64,000 nucleotides of DNA from the NCBI GenBank assembly GCA_036376915.1, contig DASUZK010000030.1, positions 26,938-90,937 of the forward strand, written 5' to 3'. Origin of the DNA: VRUE01 sp036376915. GTDB lineage: Bacteria; Actinomycetota; Thermoleophilia; Solirubrobacterales; 70-9. The notes beneath the pieces were generated by a model that made no database searches, had not been told where the DNA came from, and saw nothing but the letters and a program-made list of their open reading frames with translations. The translations under genes were made by a program, and so were the position numbers. This document shows, piece after piece, positions 1 through 8,290 of the stretch; the stretch's first letter is position 1, and each line of letters starts with the position of its first letter.

Positions 1-413
1 AGCCCTCGCTCGATCGCCGCCTGCAGGTCGACGTGGTCCGAGCCGATGCCGGCGGTAAGCGCCAGCTTCAGGTTCGGCGCCTTGGCGATCCGCTCCGCCG
101 TCAGGTAGGCGGGCCAGAAGGGCTGGGAGATGACGACCTCGGCCTCGGGCAGCTCGCGCTCGAAGACCGAGTCGGGGCCGTCCTTGTCGGAGGTGACGAT
201 CAGCCGGTGGCCGCGCCCCTCGAGGAACTCGCGCAGCCCCAGCTCCCCTGAGACGCTGCCGACCAGCTCACCCGGCGTGAAGCCGAGCGCCTCGGGCGTC
301 GGCGCGCTCTGGCCGTCGGGGTAGCGCTCGATCCGCGGCACGTCGTCGCGCGCGTAGGACGGCGGGTAGCCGTCGACCGGATCGTCGTAGAGCACACAGA
401 GCACCGTCGCCAT
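1..413 (-). CDS. fdh: NAD-dependent formate dehydrogenase, N-terminal part (cut by window edge)
   Basis: Translating the minus strand from the ATG at 413 gives MATVLCVLYDDPVDGYPPSY, then continues with the segments SDKDGPDSVFERELPEAEVV and LALTAGIGSDHVDLQAA. These are the characteristic N-terminal sequences of D-2-hydroxyacid-type formate dehydrogenases, which oxidise formate to CO2 with NAD+ in the cytoplasm. About 137 codons are present. The NAD-binding Rossmann domain and catalytic His/Arg lie beyond position 1. The start is supported by the family's invariant MA-VLCVLYDDP opening. A palindrome (456-505) sits upstream. Identification is by strong motif recall; the C-terminal half is not visible. 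Confidence 0.9.
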   Translation of the reverse strand, partial: MATVLCVLYDDPVDGYPPSYARDDVPRIERYPDGQSAPTPEALGFTPGELVGSVSGELGLREFLEGRGHRLIVTSDKDGPDSVFERELPEAEVVISQPFWPAYLTAERIAKAPNLKLALTAGIGSDHVDLQAAIERG

Positions 414-455
414 GCCCCCCACCCTCTCATCAACCGGCCTCATCGCGCAAGCACT

Positions 456-505
456 GGTGACTTCATCTTTTCCCGTCATATAGCCCCGGAAAAGGCGAAG
501 TCACC
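456..505. repeat. Intergenic imperfect palindrome (hairpin family A)
   Basis: The left arm begins GGTGACTTC and continues with CTTTTCC. The right arm is GGAAAAGGCGAAGTCACC. The arms pair almost throughout, around a centre containing CATATAG. It lies upstream of the formate dehydrogenase start and downstream of the lipoprotein stop, so it could act as a terminator, an operator or a dispersed repeat. It resembles the palindrome at 63941-63988 in its opening (G-TGACTTC) and AT-rich centre. Confidence 0.6.
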
Positions 506-521
506 GAGCTTTGGAGGCCGA

Positions 522-971
522 TCACCGTCCGACGTGCAGCTCCAAGGCGTGGATCTGGCTCTGGCCGAAGGTTCCCGTTTGGACCGGGCCGGCGGCGCTG
601 ATCAGGTCGCCGGGGCCCGGCAGCGGATGGGGCCGCAGCCCCTTGCGGACGTCGATCGCGGTCAGCCCCGGCCCGGTGATCCCCTGCGGGTCGACGATGA
701 CGAAGTGGGCGTCGCCGTCGCCGTCGGGGTCGACGCGCTCGACGAAGACGATCCGGCCTTCCGTCGTGCGGCAGCTGGGCAACCCGGGTGGGCAGTGCGA
801 GGGTGCGACCGTGTCGCCGCTGCCCTCGCGGTCCCCAGGCCCCGATCGTTCGATCAGCGGCGGCGAGGTCTCGGAGTCGGCCGCGCCACCACCCCCACCG
901 CAGCCCGGAGTCGCGGCGAGTGCCAGCGCACCCGCCAGCGCGGCGATGCGCGCGCGCCGGGACCCGGTCAT
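522..971 (-). CDS. Putative lipoprotein of unknown function
   Basis: 149 residues. The N-terminus has two arginines, then a hydrophobic stretch (roughly residues 9-22) ending in ATPGC followed by a glycine run, which looks like a lipoprotein signal with Cys24 as the lipid-modified residue. The mature part is acidic and proline-rich, with four or so cysteines (for example CPPGLPSC). I recognise no enzymatic motif. The start codon overlaps the stop of the SBF-family transporter by 4 bp (ATGA), so the two are probably translated from one mRNA as the last genes of the beta-oxidation operon. Function unknown. Confidence 0.7.
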   Translation of the reverse strand: MTGSRRARIAALAGALALAATPGCGGGGGAADSETSPPLIERSGPGDREGSGDTVAPSHCPPGLPSCRTTEGRIVFVERVDPDGDGDAHFVIVDPQGITGPGLTAIDVRKGLRPHPLPGPGDLISAAGPVQTGTFGQSQIHALELHVGR

Positions 972-1846
972 GCCCCGAGCGCTGGACCCGAAGCGGCGAC
1001 GTTGCGGCGGCTCATCACCCAGGCGAAGAGCCCCCCGGTGAAGAGCATGAAGGAGCTGTAGACCGCGGCGGGAATCGTCAGCTCGGCGACGAGCGAGGCG
1101 CCGACCGCGATCGCGAGCGTCGCGTTGTGGATCCCGAGCTCGAGCGCGATCGCCGTCGCCTGGCGGTCGTCGAGGCGGGCCAGCTTCGAGATCGCGAAGC
1201 TGATCGCCATCGCCGCCAGGTTCAGCGCCAGAGCCGCCCCGGCCACGTCGGCGGCGTTCTCGGCGACGGTGTCGTGCTCACTGACGATCGCGCCGACGAT
1301 GACGAGGGCGAAGAGGCCGAGCGATGCGGCCCGAGCCCGTGGATAGGCCACCACGACCCGCTCGGGCCACCGCCGGCGCAGCGTCATGCCGATCGCCACC
1401 GGGATCACCGTGATCGCGAACACCAGGGCGACCACGCCCGGCATGCTGACCTCCCCCAGGGACCCGGCGCCGAAGTGCTCGGAGGAGAGCCCGAGGAAGA
1501 GCGGCACCGTCACCACGGAGGCGACGCTGCTGATCGCCGTCATCGTCACCGATAGCGCCGTGTCGCCCCGCGCCAGGTGCGTCAGCATGTTGGCCATCAT
1601 CCCGCCGGGCGAGGCGCCGAGCAGGACGAGGCCGACGGCCAGCTCGGGCGGCAGCGCGAAGAGCTCGGCCATCGCGAAGGCGAGCAGGGGCGAGATCAGC
1701 GCCAGGTTGAGCATCCCGATCGCGACCCCGCGCGGGGCGACGAGGACGCGGCGAAAGTCGGCCGGCGTCAGCGCCAGGCCGAGGCTGCACATGATCGCGG
1801 CGATCGCGACCGGCAGCGCGATGGAGGCCAGCAGCGGGCTGTCCAT
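968..1846 (-). CDS. Bile acid:sodium symporter (SBF/BASS) family transporter
   Basis: 292 residues, almost entirely hydrophobic, with about eight to ten predicted membrane segments. The motif GASPGGMMANMLTHLARGD in the first half is the typical SBF-family crossover region. BASS proteins import organic anions (bile acids, pantoate, short carboxylates) with sodium across the cytoplasmic membrane. The gene follows the acyl-CoA dehydrogenase by 24 bp in the same direction. An organic acid feeding the operon is therefore a reasonable substrate guess, but the sequence does not identify it. Confidence 0.88.
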   Translation of the reverse strand: MDSPLLASIALPVAIAAIMCSLGLALTPADFRRVLVAPRGVAIGMLNLALISPLLAFAMAELFALPPELAVGLVLLGASPGGMMANMLTHLARGDTALSVTMTAISSVASVVTVPLFLGLSSEHFGAGSLGEVSMPGVVALVFAITVIPVAIGMTLRRRWPERVVVAYPRARAASLGLFALVIVGAIVSEHDTVAENAADVAGAALALNLAAMAISFAISKLARLDDRQATAIALELGIHNATLAIAVGASLVAELTIPAAVYSSFMLFTGGLFAWVMSRRNVAASGPALGA

Positions 1847-1870
1847 CAGCCCGCTGCTCCTACCACTGCC

Positions 1871-3022
1871 TCAGAGCCCCATCGTCTTGGCGATGATTTC
1901 CCGCTGGATCTCACTGGTGCCACCGTAGATGGTGGAGACCAGGGTCGTGCGGACGTGGCGCTCCATGTCGTACTCGGTCGCGTAGCCGTAGCCGCCCATC
2001 ATCTGCATCCCTTCGAGCGAGATCTTCTTCGCGGTTTCGGTCACCTTGAGCTTGGCCATCGATGCCTCGCGGGGGAAGAGCTGGGTCGGGTCGGCGTCGA
2101 CGCGGGCGGCGACGTCGTAGGTGAGCAGGCGGCTGCACTCGAGCTCAGTTGCCAGATCGGCGAGCCGGTGGGAGATCGTCTGGAAGCTGCCGATCGGGCG
2201 GCCGAACTGCTTGCGCTCCTTGACGTAGACCAGCACGTCGTCCATCGCCCGTCGGGCGATGCCCAGCGACTGCGCGGCGATGATCAGCCGCTCGACGTTG
2301 AGCCCCGCCATCAGCTGCATCCAGGCCTTGCCTTCCTCGCCGAGCAGGTTCTCGGCGGGGACGTGGCAGTCGTCGAAGAAGACGTCGTTGACGATCCTCC
2401 CGCCCATCGTCTCGATGCCGCGGATCTCGACTCCGCCGGCGCCTTTGGGGATGCTCAGCATCGTCAGGCCCTCGTGCTTGGAGCCGCTGTCGTCGGTGCG
2501 GCAGACGAGCAGGATGTGGTCGGCGACGTGCGCCTCGGAGATCCACGTCTTCTGGCCGTTGATCGTGTAGCCGCCGTTCTCGCGCACCGCCTTGCAGCGC
2601 AGCGCGCCGACGTCGGAACCGGCCTCCGGCTCGGACATCGCGATCGCCTCGACCGAGCCCTTGACGATCCCGCCGAGGATCTCCTCCTTCTGCGCGTCGG
2701 TGCCAAAGCGCTCGTAGGCGCCGGCGGTGATCGCGGTGACGGGGAAGCCGCCGATCGGGATCTGGCCGTAGGCCATCTCCTCGAGGAAGAGGCAGAGGTC
2801 GACCATGCCGCCGCCCGTGCCGCCGTACTCCTCGGCGACCGCGATCCCGAGCCAGCCAAGATCGGCGATCTTGGCGTACAGCTCGGAGTTGTGGACCTCC
2901 TGCCCGCCGTTGGTGAGGGCGTCGCGCTGCTCGCGCGTCCCGCACTCGCGGGAGGCGAGGTCGCGGATCGCCTCGGCGAAGGCTTCCTGCTCGCTGGTGA
3001 AGGTAACTGGCATGGTCGGCAT
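1871..3022 (-). CDS. Acyl-CoA dehydrogenase
   Basis: 383 residues, full length for the family. The C-terminal signatures QMMGGYGYATEYDMERH and YGGTSEIQRE are present. The latter has Gly where medium-chain enzymes carry their catalytic Glu. Instead GLNVERLIIAAQSLG has the Glu used as base by isovaleryl-CoA and long-chain type enzymes, which suggests a branched or long acyl substrate. It oxidises acyl-CoA to trans-2-enoyl-CoA with FAD and passes electrons to ETF. A strong AAGGAGG lies just upstream. The second Met (residue 4) has better spacing from it and may be the real start. It is the third gene of the fad operon. Confidence 0.95.
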   Translation of the reverse strand: MPTMPVTFTSEQEAFAEAIRDLASRECGTREQRDALTNGGQEVHNSELYAKIADLGWLGIAVAEEYGGTGGGMVDLCLFLEEMAYGQIPIGGFPVTAITAGAYERFGTDAQKEEILGGIVKGSVEAIAMSEPEAGSDVGALRCKAVRENGGYTINGQKTWISEAHVADHILLVCRTDDSGSKHEGLTMLSIPKGAGGVEIRGIETMGGRIVNDVFFDDCHVPAENLLGEEGKAWMQLMAGLNVERLIIAAQSLGIARRAMDDVLVYVKERKQFGRPIGSFQTISHRLADLATELECSRLLTYDVAARVDADPTQLFPREASMAKLKVTETAKKISLEGMQMMGGYGYATEYDMERHVRTTLVSTIYGGTSEIQREIIAKTMGL

Positions 3023-3028
3023 CCCTCC

Positions 3029-5230
3029 TTAGGCGGCGGCCAGGGCAGCGCCCCGCTCCGCGTAGGTCTCGCCCCGCTCGGCCAGCTCGACCAGGGACGC
3101 CGGTGGCTCGAAGCGCTCGCCGTACTTCTCGGCGAGCTCGCGCGCCCGGGCGACGAAGCCGGCCGGGCCGCTCTCGTAGCCGTCGACGTACTGGAGCACG
3201 CCGCCGGTCCAGGCCGGGAACCCGATCCCGAAGATCGAGCCGATGTTGGCGTCGGCGACGGACTCGATCACGCCCTCGTCCATGCATTTCACGGTCTCGA
3301 GGGACTCGGCGAACATCATCCGCTCCTCGAGGTCCCTGAGCGAGATCGACGAGGGGTCGTCGACGGCCGGGAAGGCGTCGGCGAGGCCCTTCCAGAGGCC
3401 GACCCGCTTGCCCTCCTCGTCGTACTCGTAGAACCCCTTGCCGGCGAGCCGGCCGCCGCGGTCGAACTCGTCGAGCATGCGGTCGATCACCGTGGTCGAG
3501 GGATGGTCGGCCCAGGCGTTGCCCTCGGCTTCCATCGCGTCCTGGTAGGCCTTGCGAATTTTCCGCATCAGGTTGAGGTTGAGCTCGTCGGAGAGCTGCA
3601 GCACCGGCGCCGGGTAGCCGGCCTGCGAGGAGGCCTGCTCGATCGTCGGCGCCGGGACACCCTCGGTCAGCATCGCGATCCCCTCGTTGATGAAGGTGCC
3701 GATCACGCGCGAGGTGAAGAAGCCGCGCGAGTCGTTGACCACGATCGGCGTCTTGCGGATCTTCTTGGCGACGTCGAGGGAGCGGTAGAGCGTCTCCTCG
3801 CTGGTCTGCTCGCCCTTGATGATCTCCAGCAGCGGCATCTTGTCCACCGGGCTGAAGAAGTGCAGCCCGATGAACTCGGCCGGGCGGCTGACGCCCTCGG
3901 CCAGGCCGGTGATCGGCAGCGTCGAGGTGTTGGAGCCGAGCAGCGCGCCCTCGGCAAGGTGCGGCTCGATCTCGGCAAAGACCTGGGCCTTCACCGCCGG
4001 GTCCTCGAAGACGGCCTCGATCACCAGCTCGGCGCCGGCGGCATCGGCCGCGTCGGCCGTCGGGGTGATCAGGGCCAGCAGCTCGGCGCCCTTCTCCTCG
4101 CTCATGCGACCGCGCGAGACGGCCTTCTCGACCAGTCCCTGCGAGTAGCCCTTGCCGCGCTCGGCGGCCTCGAGGTCGACGTCCTTGAGCACGACCTCGA
4201 TCCCGGCCTTGGCGCTGACGTAGGCGATCGCGGCGCCCATCATCCCGGCGCCGAGGACGACCATCTTCTTCGGCTCGAACGACTCGATCTCCTCGGGCCG
4301 GTTGCGCGTGCCGTTGACCTCCTGCAGGTCGAAGAAGAAGGCCTGGATCATGTTCTTCGCCACCTGGCCGGTGGCGAGGTCGACGAAGTAGCGGCCCTCG
4401 ATTTCGATCGCGTTGTCGAAGTCGACCTGGGCCCCCTCGACCGCCGCCGCCATGATGTGGTGCGGGGCCGGGTAGTTGGCGCCCTTCAGCTGCTTGCGCA
4501 GGTTGGACGGGAAGGCCGGCAGGGTCTGAGCCAGCTTCGGGTTGGACGGGGTGCCGCCCGGCATCTTGTAGCCGGGGGCGTCCCAGGGCTGGACCGCCTC
4601 GGGGTTGGCCTCGATCCAGGCCTTGGCGGCCGGGACCAGGTCGTCCTGCGTGGCGACGACCTCGCCGATCAGGCCCATCTCCAGCGCCTTGTCGGGGCGC
4701 AGTTCCTTGCCCTGCAGCAGCAGCTTCATCAGCGCGTCGGCGATGCCGAACATGCGCACCGAGCGGACGACGCCGCCGCCGCCCGGCAGCAGGCCGAGTT
4801 TGACCTCGGGGAAGCCGAGCTTGACCTTGGAGCTGTCGACGGCGATCCGGTGGTGGGTGGCGAGGCAGATCTCCAGGCCGCCGCCGAGGGCGGCGCCGTT
4901 GATCGCGGCGACGACCGGGACGCCGAGCGTCTCCAGGCGGCGCAGCTGGCCCTTGACGACCTTCAGGCCCTCGGCCAGCTCGGCCGAGTGCTCCGGCCGC
5001 ACCTGCTTGAGGTCGTTGAGGTCGCCACCGGCGAAGAAGGTCTTCTTCGCCGAGGTGAGGACGACGCCCTTGATCTCGTCCTTCTCGGCCTCGAGCCGGT
5101 CCACGGTCGCCCCCATCGAGGCGACATAGGCGGCGTTCATCGTGTTCGCCGACTGGTTCGGGTCGTCGAGCGTGAGGACGACGATGCCGTCCTCGCCGCG
5201 CTCGTAGCGAATCGTCGTGCTCTCTGTCAT
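3029..5230 (-). CDS. fadB: Enoyl-CoA hydratase / 3-hydroxyacyl-CoA dehydrogenase fusion
   Basis: 733 residues. Residues about 1-200 form a crotonase domain with the oxyanion-hole segment FFAGGDLNDL and two catalytic glutamates in GGGLEICLATHHR and FPEVKLGLLPGGGG. From about residue 325 a Rossmann NAD site (VLGAGMMGAAIA) starts the 3-hydroxyacyl-CoA dehydrogenase domain, followed by its C-terminal dimerisation domains. The protein performs steps two and three of beta-oxidation. The thiolase stop codon and this ATG are directly adjacent (TAG-ATG), which indicates translational coupling. The sequence is close to the trifunctional alpha-subunit type found in actinobacteria. Confidence 0.96.
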   Translation of the reverse strand: MTESTTIRYERGEDGIVVLTLDDPNQSANTMNAAYVASMGATVDRLEAEKDEIKGVVLTSAKKTFFAGGDLNDLKQVRPEHSAELAEGLKVVKGQLRRLETLGVPVVAAINGAALGGGLEICLATHHRIAVDSSKVKLGFPEVKLGLLPGGGGVVRSVRMFGIADALMKLLLQGKELRPDKALEMGLIGEVVATQDDLVPAAKAWIEANPEAVQPWDAPGYKMPGGTPSNPKLAQTLPAFPSNLRKQLKGANYPAPHHIMAAAVEGAQVDFDNAIEIEGRYFVDLATGQVAKNMIQAFFFDLQEVNGTRNRPEEIESFEPKKMVVLGAGMMGAAIAYVSAKAGIEVVLKDVDLEAAERGKGYSQGLVEKAVSRGRMSEEKGAELLALITPTADAADAAGAELVIEAVFEDPAVKAQVFAEIEPHLAEGALLGSNTSTLPITGLAEGVSRPAEFIGLHFFSPVDKMPLLEIIKGEQTSEETLYRSLDVAKKIRKTPIVVNDSRGFFTSRVIGTFINEGIAMLTEGVPAPTIEQASSQAGYPAPVLQLSDELNLNLMRKIRKAYQDAMEAEGNAWADHPSTTVIDRMLDEFDRGGRLAGKGFYEYDEEGKRVGLWKGLADAFPAVDDPSSISLRDLEERMMFAESLETVKCMDEGVIESVADANIGSIFGIGFPAWTGGVLQYVDGYESGPAGFVARARELAEKYGERFEPPASLVELAERGETYAERGAALAAA

Positions 5231-6448
5231 CTAGATCGCCTCCACGACGGTCGCGATTCCCATGCCGCCGCCGACGCAGAGCGTCGCCAGCCCGTACTTG
5301 CCGCCGGTGCGGTGCAGCTCCTCGACCAGCGTGCCGAGGATCATGCCGCCGGTCGCGCCGAGCGGGTGGCCCATCGCGATCGCGCCGCCGTTGACGTTGA
5401 CCTTCTCCATGTCGAGGCCCATGTCCTTGACGAAGCGCAGGACGACCGCGGCGAAGGCCTCGTTGATCTCGATCAGGTCGAGCTGGTCAACCGTGATGCC
5501 GGCCTTGGCGAGCGCCTTCTTGGAGGCCGGCGCGGGGCCGGTCAGCATGATCGTCGGGTCGGCGCCCGAGACCGCGGTGGCGAGAATGCGCGCCTTCGGC
5601 TTCAGGCCCAGGTCGGCGCCGGTCTGCTCGTTGCCGATCGCCAGCAGCGAGGCGCCGTCGACTATCCCGGAGGAGTTGCCGGGCGTGTGGACGTGGTCGA
5701 TCTTCTCGACCCAGTGGTACTTCTGCAGCGCCACCGCATCGAAGCCACCCATGTCGCCCATCGCCTCGAAGGAGGGGTTGAGCTTGGCCAGCGTTTCCAC
5801 CGTCGTGCCGGGGCGGATGAACTCGTCCTGCTCGAGGACCGCGTTTTCGTTCAGGTCCTTGACCGGGATCACGGCGCTGTCGAAGCGGCCCTCCTCCCGG
5901 GCCGCCGCGGCGCGCTCCTGCGAGCGGGCGGCGTAGGCGTCGACGTCTTCGCGGCTGAAGCCCTCGACCGTGGCGATCAGGTCGGCGCTGATGCCCTGGG
6001 GGACGAACGAGGTGTCGTAGTTGGTCTCGGGGTCCATCGCCCAGGGACCGCCGTCGGAGCCCATCGGCACCCGCGACATCGACTCGACGCCACCGGCGAA
6101 GACCAGATCCTCCCAGCCGGAGGCGACCTTCTGCGCGGCGATGTTGACCGCCTCCAGGCCGGAGGCGCAGAAGCGGTTGAGCTGGACGCCGGCGACCGTG
6201 TCGGGCAAGCCCGCCTTGATCGCCGCCGTCTTGGCGATGTCGGCGCCCTGGTCGCCGACCGGCGAGACGCAGCCGAGGACGACGTCGTCGACCCGGTTGG
6301 GATCGAGCTTCTCGTTGCGCACGAGCATCTCGTGCATCAGGCCGACGACGAGGTCGACCGGCTTGGTGCTGTGCAGGGACCCGTTGACCTTGCCCTTGCC
6401 TCGCGGTGTGCGTATCGCGTCGAAGACCAACGCGTCGGTGGCTGCCAT
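5231..6448 (-). CDS. fadA: Acetyl-CoA C-acyltransferase (3-ketoacyl-CoA thiolase)
   Basis: 405 residues, normal for the family. The nucleophile Cys lies in NRFCASGLEAVN. GHPLGATGG holds the catalytic His, and CVGGGMG near the C-terminus holds the second Cys. It cleaves 3-ketoacyl-CoA to acetyl-CoA and a shortened acyl-CoA. The start at 6448 is chosen because MAATDALVFDAIRTPRGKG is the conserved N-terminus and GAGGAG precedes it. It is the first gene of the leftward fad operon, 95 bp from the divergent TetR gene. Confidence 0.96.
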   Translation of the reverse strand: MAATDALVFDAIRTPRGKGKVNGSLHSTKPVDLVVGLMHEMLVRNEKLDPNRVDDVVLGCVSPVGDQGADIAKTAAIKAGLPDTVAGVQLNRFCASGLEAVNIAAQKVASGWEDLVFAGGVESMSRVPMGSDGGPWAMDPETNYDTSFVPQGISADLIATVEGFSREDVDAYAARSQERAAAAREEGRFDSAVIPVKDLNENAVLEQDEFIRPGTTVETLAKLNPSFEAMGDMGGFDAVALQKYHWVEKIDHVHTPGNSSGIVDGASLLAIGNEQTGADLGLKPKARILATAVSGADPTIMLTGPAPASKKALAKAGITVDQLDLIEINEAFAAVVLRFVKDMGLDMEKVNVNGGAIAMGHPLGATGGMILGTLVEELHRTGGKYGLATLCVGGGMGIATVVEAI

Positions 6449-6502
6449 CTCAAGCTCCTCTTGGTTCGAAGTCTGTTCGGTTCGGCTGCGGCATGGCAGC
6501 AT

Positions 6503-6520
6503 ACATTCAGTCGTGAACGC
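6503..6520. promoter_or_regulatory. Possible TetR operator in the fad divergent promoter
   Basis: The gap between the thiolase and TetR starts contains TTCA-GTCG-TGAA (6506-6517), a short inverted repeat in the only AT-richer stretch of the gap. TetR-type FadR regulators of beta-oxidation bind palindromes of this kind between divergent genes. The half-sites are only four bases long, so this is a weak positional inference. Confidence 0.3.
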
Positions 6521-6543
6521 AAACTTTACTAGGATTGCCTCCC

Positions 6544-7179
6544 GTGCCGACCGCTGAGACTCCCGCCCGCCGCAGCCAGGCCGAGCGCAGCTCCGCCACC
6601 CGCGAAGCGCTGCTCGACGCCACGATCGAGTGCCTGGTCGAGAACGGTTACGCGAGCCTGACGACGACCAAGGTCGCCGAGCGCGCCGGGCTCTCCCGCG
6701 GTGCCCACCTGCATCACTTCCAGACCCGCCAGGCCCTGGTTGCCGCGGCGATCGAGCGCCTCGCACGCCGGCGCTCGGCCGAGCAGCTCGCCGCCGCCGA
6801 CGCCCTCCCCACCGGCCGCGAGCGCGTCGCCGCCGGCCTCGACTTCATCTGGTCCAACTACGCCAGCCCGCTCTACCAGGCGGCGCTCGACCTCTGGACC
6901 GACGCCCGCACAGACGACGAGCTGCGCAAGGCCCTGGTGAGCGTCGAACGCGAGCTCGACCGCCAGACCCTGGAGCTGGCCCGCCGCCTCTTCCCCGACC
7001 AGGCCGAGCGCCCCGACTTCGAGCGCCTGGTCGAGATGGCGGCGGCAACCGCCCGCGGTCTCGCCTTGCTCGACACCCTTCACCCCGGCGACGACCGCAA
7101 CCGCAAGCAATGGGAGTTCTGCCGGGCGAGGCTGGTGGCGCTCTTCGAGCAGGGCGCGGCGGATACTGGGGGCCGATGA
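6544..7179 (+). CDS. TetR family transcriptional regulator
   Basis: About 211 residues. The N-terminal helix-turn-helix is clear (TTTKVAERAGLSRGAHLHHF, near residues 40-60), and the rest is the helical ligand-binding domain. The GTG at 6544 is preferred over the TTG at 6535 because AGGA (6531-6534) gives sensible spacing only to the GTG. It is divergent from the fad operon, so it probably represses that operon and responds to an acyl-CoA (inference from position). Its stop overlaps the next ATG by ATGA. Confidence 0.9.
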   Translation: MPTAETPARRSQAERSSATREALLDATIECLVENGYASLTTTKVAERAGLSRGAHLHHFQTRQALVAAAIERLARRRSAEQLAAADALPTGRERVAAGLDFIWSNYASPLYQAALDLWTDARTDDELRKALVSVERELDRQTLELARRLFPDQAERPDFERLVEMAAATARGLALLDTLHPGDDRNRKQWEFCRARLVALFEQGAADTGGR

Positions 7180-8249
7180 CCGACTTCCTCGTCAAGCGCG
7201 ACGACCTGCGCGTGAGCCGCATCGCCGAGTCCGGGGCTCCCGAGATCGGGCCGGGGCAGGCGCTGCTGCGGGTCGACACCTTCGGGCTGACGGCAAACAA
7301 CGTCACCTACGCGGTGATGGGCGAGGCGATGTCCTACTGGGACTTCTTCCCGGCCGAGGAGGGCTGGGGCCGGGTGCCGATGTGGGGCTTCGCCGAGGTC
7401 GAGCGCAGCGAGGCCGATGGGGTCGAGCCGGGAACGCGCCTCTACGGCTATCTCCCCCCTTCCTCCCACCTCGTCGTCACGCCGGTGGCCGTCGACGATG
7501 CCGGGTTCGTCGACGGGTCGCCGCACCGGGCGGCGCTGCCATCGGCCTACCACCGCTACCTGGCGAGCGGCAGCGACCCGTTCTACCGCGCCGATACCGA
7601 GGTCGTGCAGATGCTGCTGCGGCCGCTCTTCTTCACCTCCTTCATGATCGACGACGAGCTCGACGACGAGGGGTTGACCGGGCGGGGGCCGATCCTGATC
7701 TCCAGTGCCTCGAGCAAGACCGCGATCGGCGTCGCTTTCCTACTGGCCCAACGCGAGGGCGTCGAGACGGTCGGACTCACCTCGCCCCGCAGCACCGAGT
7801 TCGTCGAAGGCCTCGGGATATACGGGCGCACCGTCTCCTACGAGGAGATCGGCTCGCTGGAGAAAGGCTCGGCCACCTACGTCGACGTTACGGGCAACGG
7901 CGGCCTCCGGGCGGTGATCCACAATCACTACGGTGACGACCTGATCCGCAGCATGGCGGTGGGCGTCACCCACTGGGAGGACTTCGGCTCGGGCGGCGGC
8001 GAGCTGCCGGGGCCGTCCCCCACCCTCTTCTTCGCCCCGGACCGCATCGTCAAGCGCGGCGAGGACTGGGGCCGCGCCGGCCTCGAACAGCGTGCAGCTG
8101 ACGCATGGAACCCCTTCTGCGACTGGATCGGCGGCTGGCTCGGGACGATCCCCGGCCAGGGCTTCGGGGGGCTCCAGGGCGCCTGGGCCGAGGTGATCGA
8201 GGGCCGCATCGACCCGAAGGCCGCCCACGTGATCTCGCTCGGCGACTGA
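7176..8249 (+). CDS. DUF2855 family protein
   Basis: 357 residues. The segments FGLTANNVTYAVMG and YWDFFPAEEGWGRVPMWGFA near the N-terminus are typical of DUF2855, a family with distant similarity to medium-chain reductases. ILISSASSKTAIGVAFLL in the middle resembles the nucleotide-binding turn of that fold. The ATG overlaps the TetR stop (ATGA), so both genes are one transcription unit. Co-expression with a lipid-responsive regulator hints at an acyl or ketone metabolism role, but no activity has been seen in this sequence. Confidence 0.85.
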   Translation: MTDFLVKRDDLRVSRIAESGAPEIGPGQALLRVDTFGLTANNVTYAVMGEAMSYWDFFPAEEGWGRVPMWGFAEVERSEADGVEPGTRLYGYLPPSSHLVVTPVAVDDAGFVDGSPHRAALPSAYHRYLASGSDPFYRADTEVVQMLLRPLFFTSFMIDDELDDEGLTGRGPILISSASSKTAIGVAFLLAQREGVETVGLTSPRSTEFVEGLGIYGRTVSYEEIGSLEKGSATYVDVTGNGGLRAVIHNHYGDDLIRSMAVGVTHWEDFGSGGGELPGPSPTLFFAPDRIVKRGEDWGRAGLEQRAADAWNPFCDWIGGWLGTIPGQGFGGLQGAWAEVIEGRIDPKAAHVISLGD

Positions 8250-8290
8250 CGCACGCCAGAGGACAGCCTCGCCGGACCAGGCCCAGTAGG

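Noticed and set aside
1577..6532. A very long open frame (about 1650 codons) on the plus strand opposite the fad operon
   Set aside because: It is exactly antisense to three well-recognised genes, has the low-complexity Asp/Arg/Leu/Gly composition expected from GC-rich antisense frames, and has no family motif.
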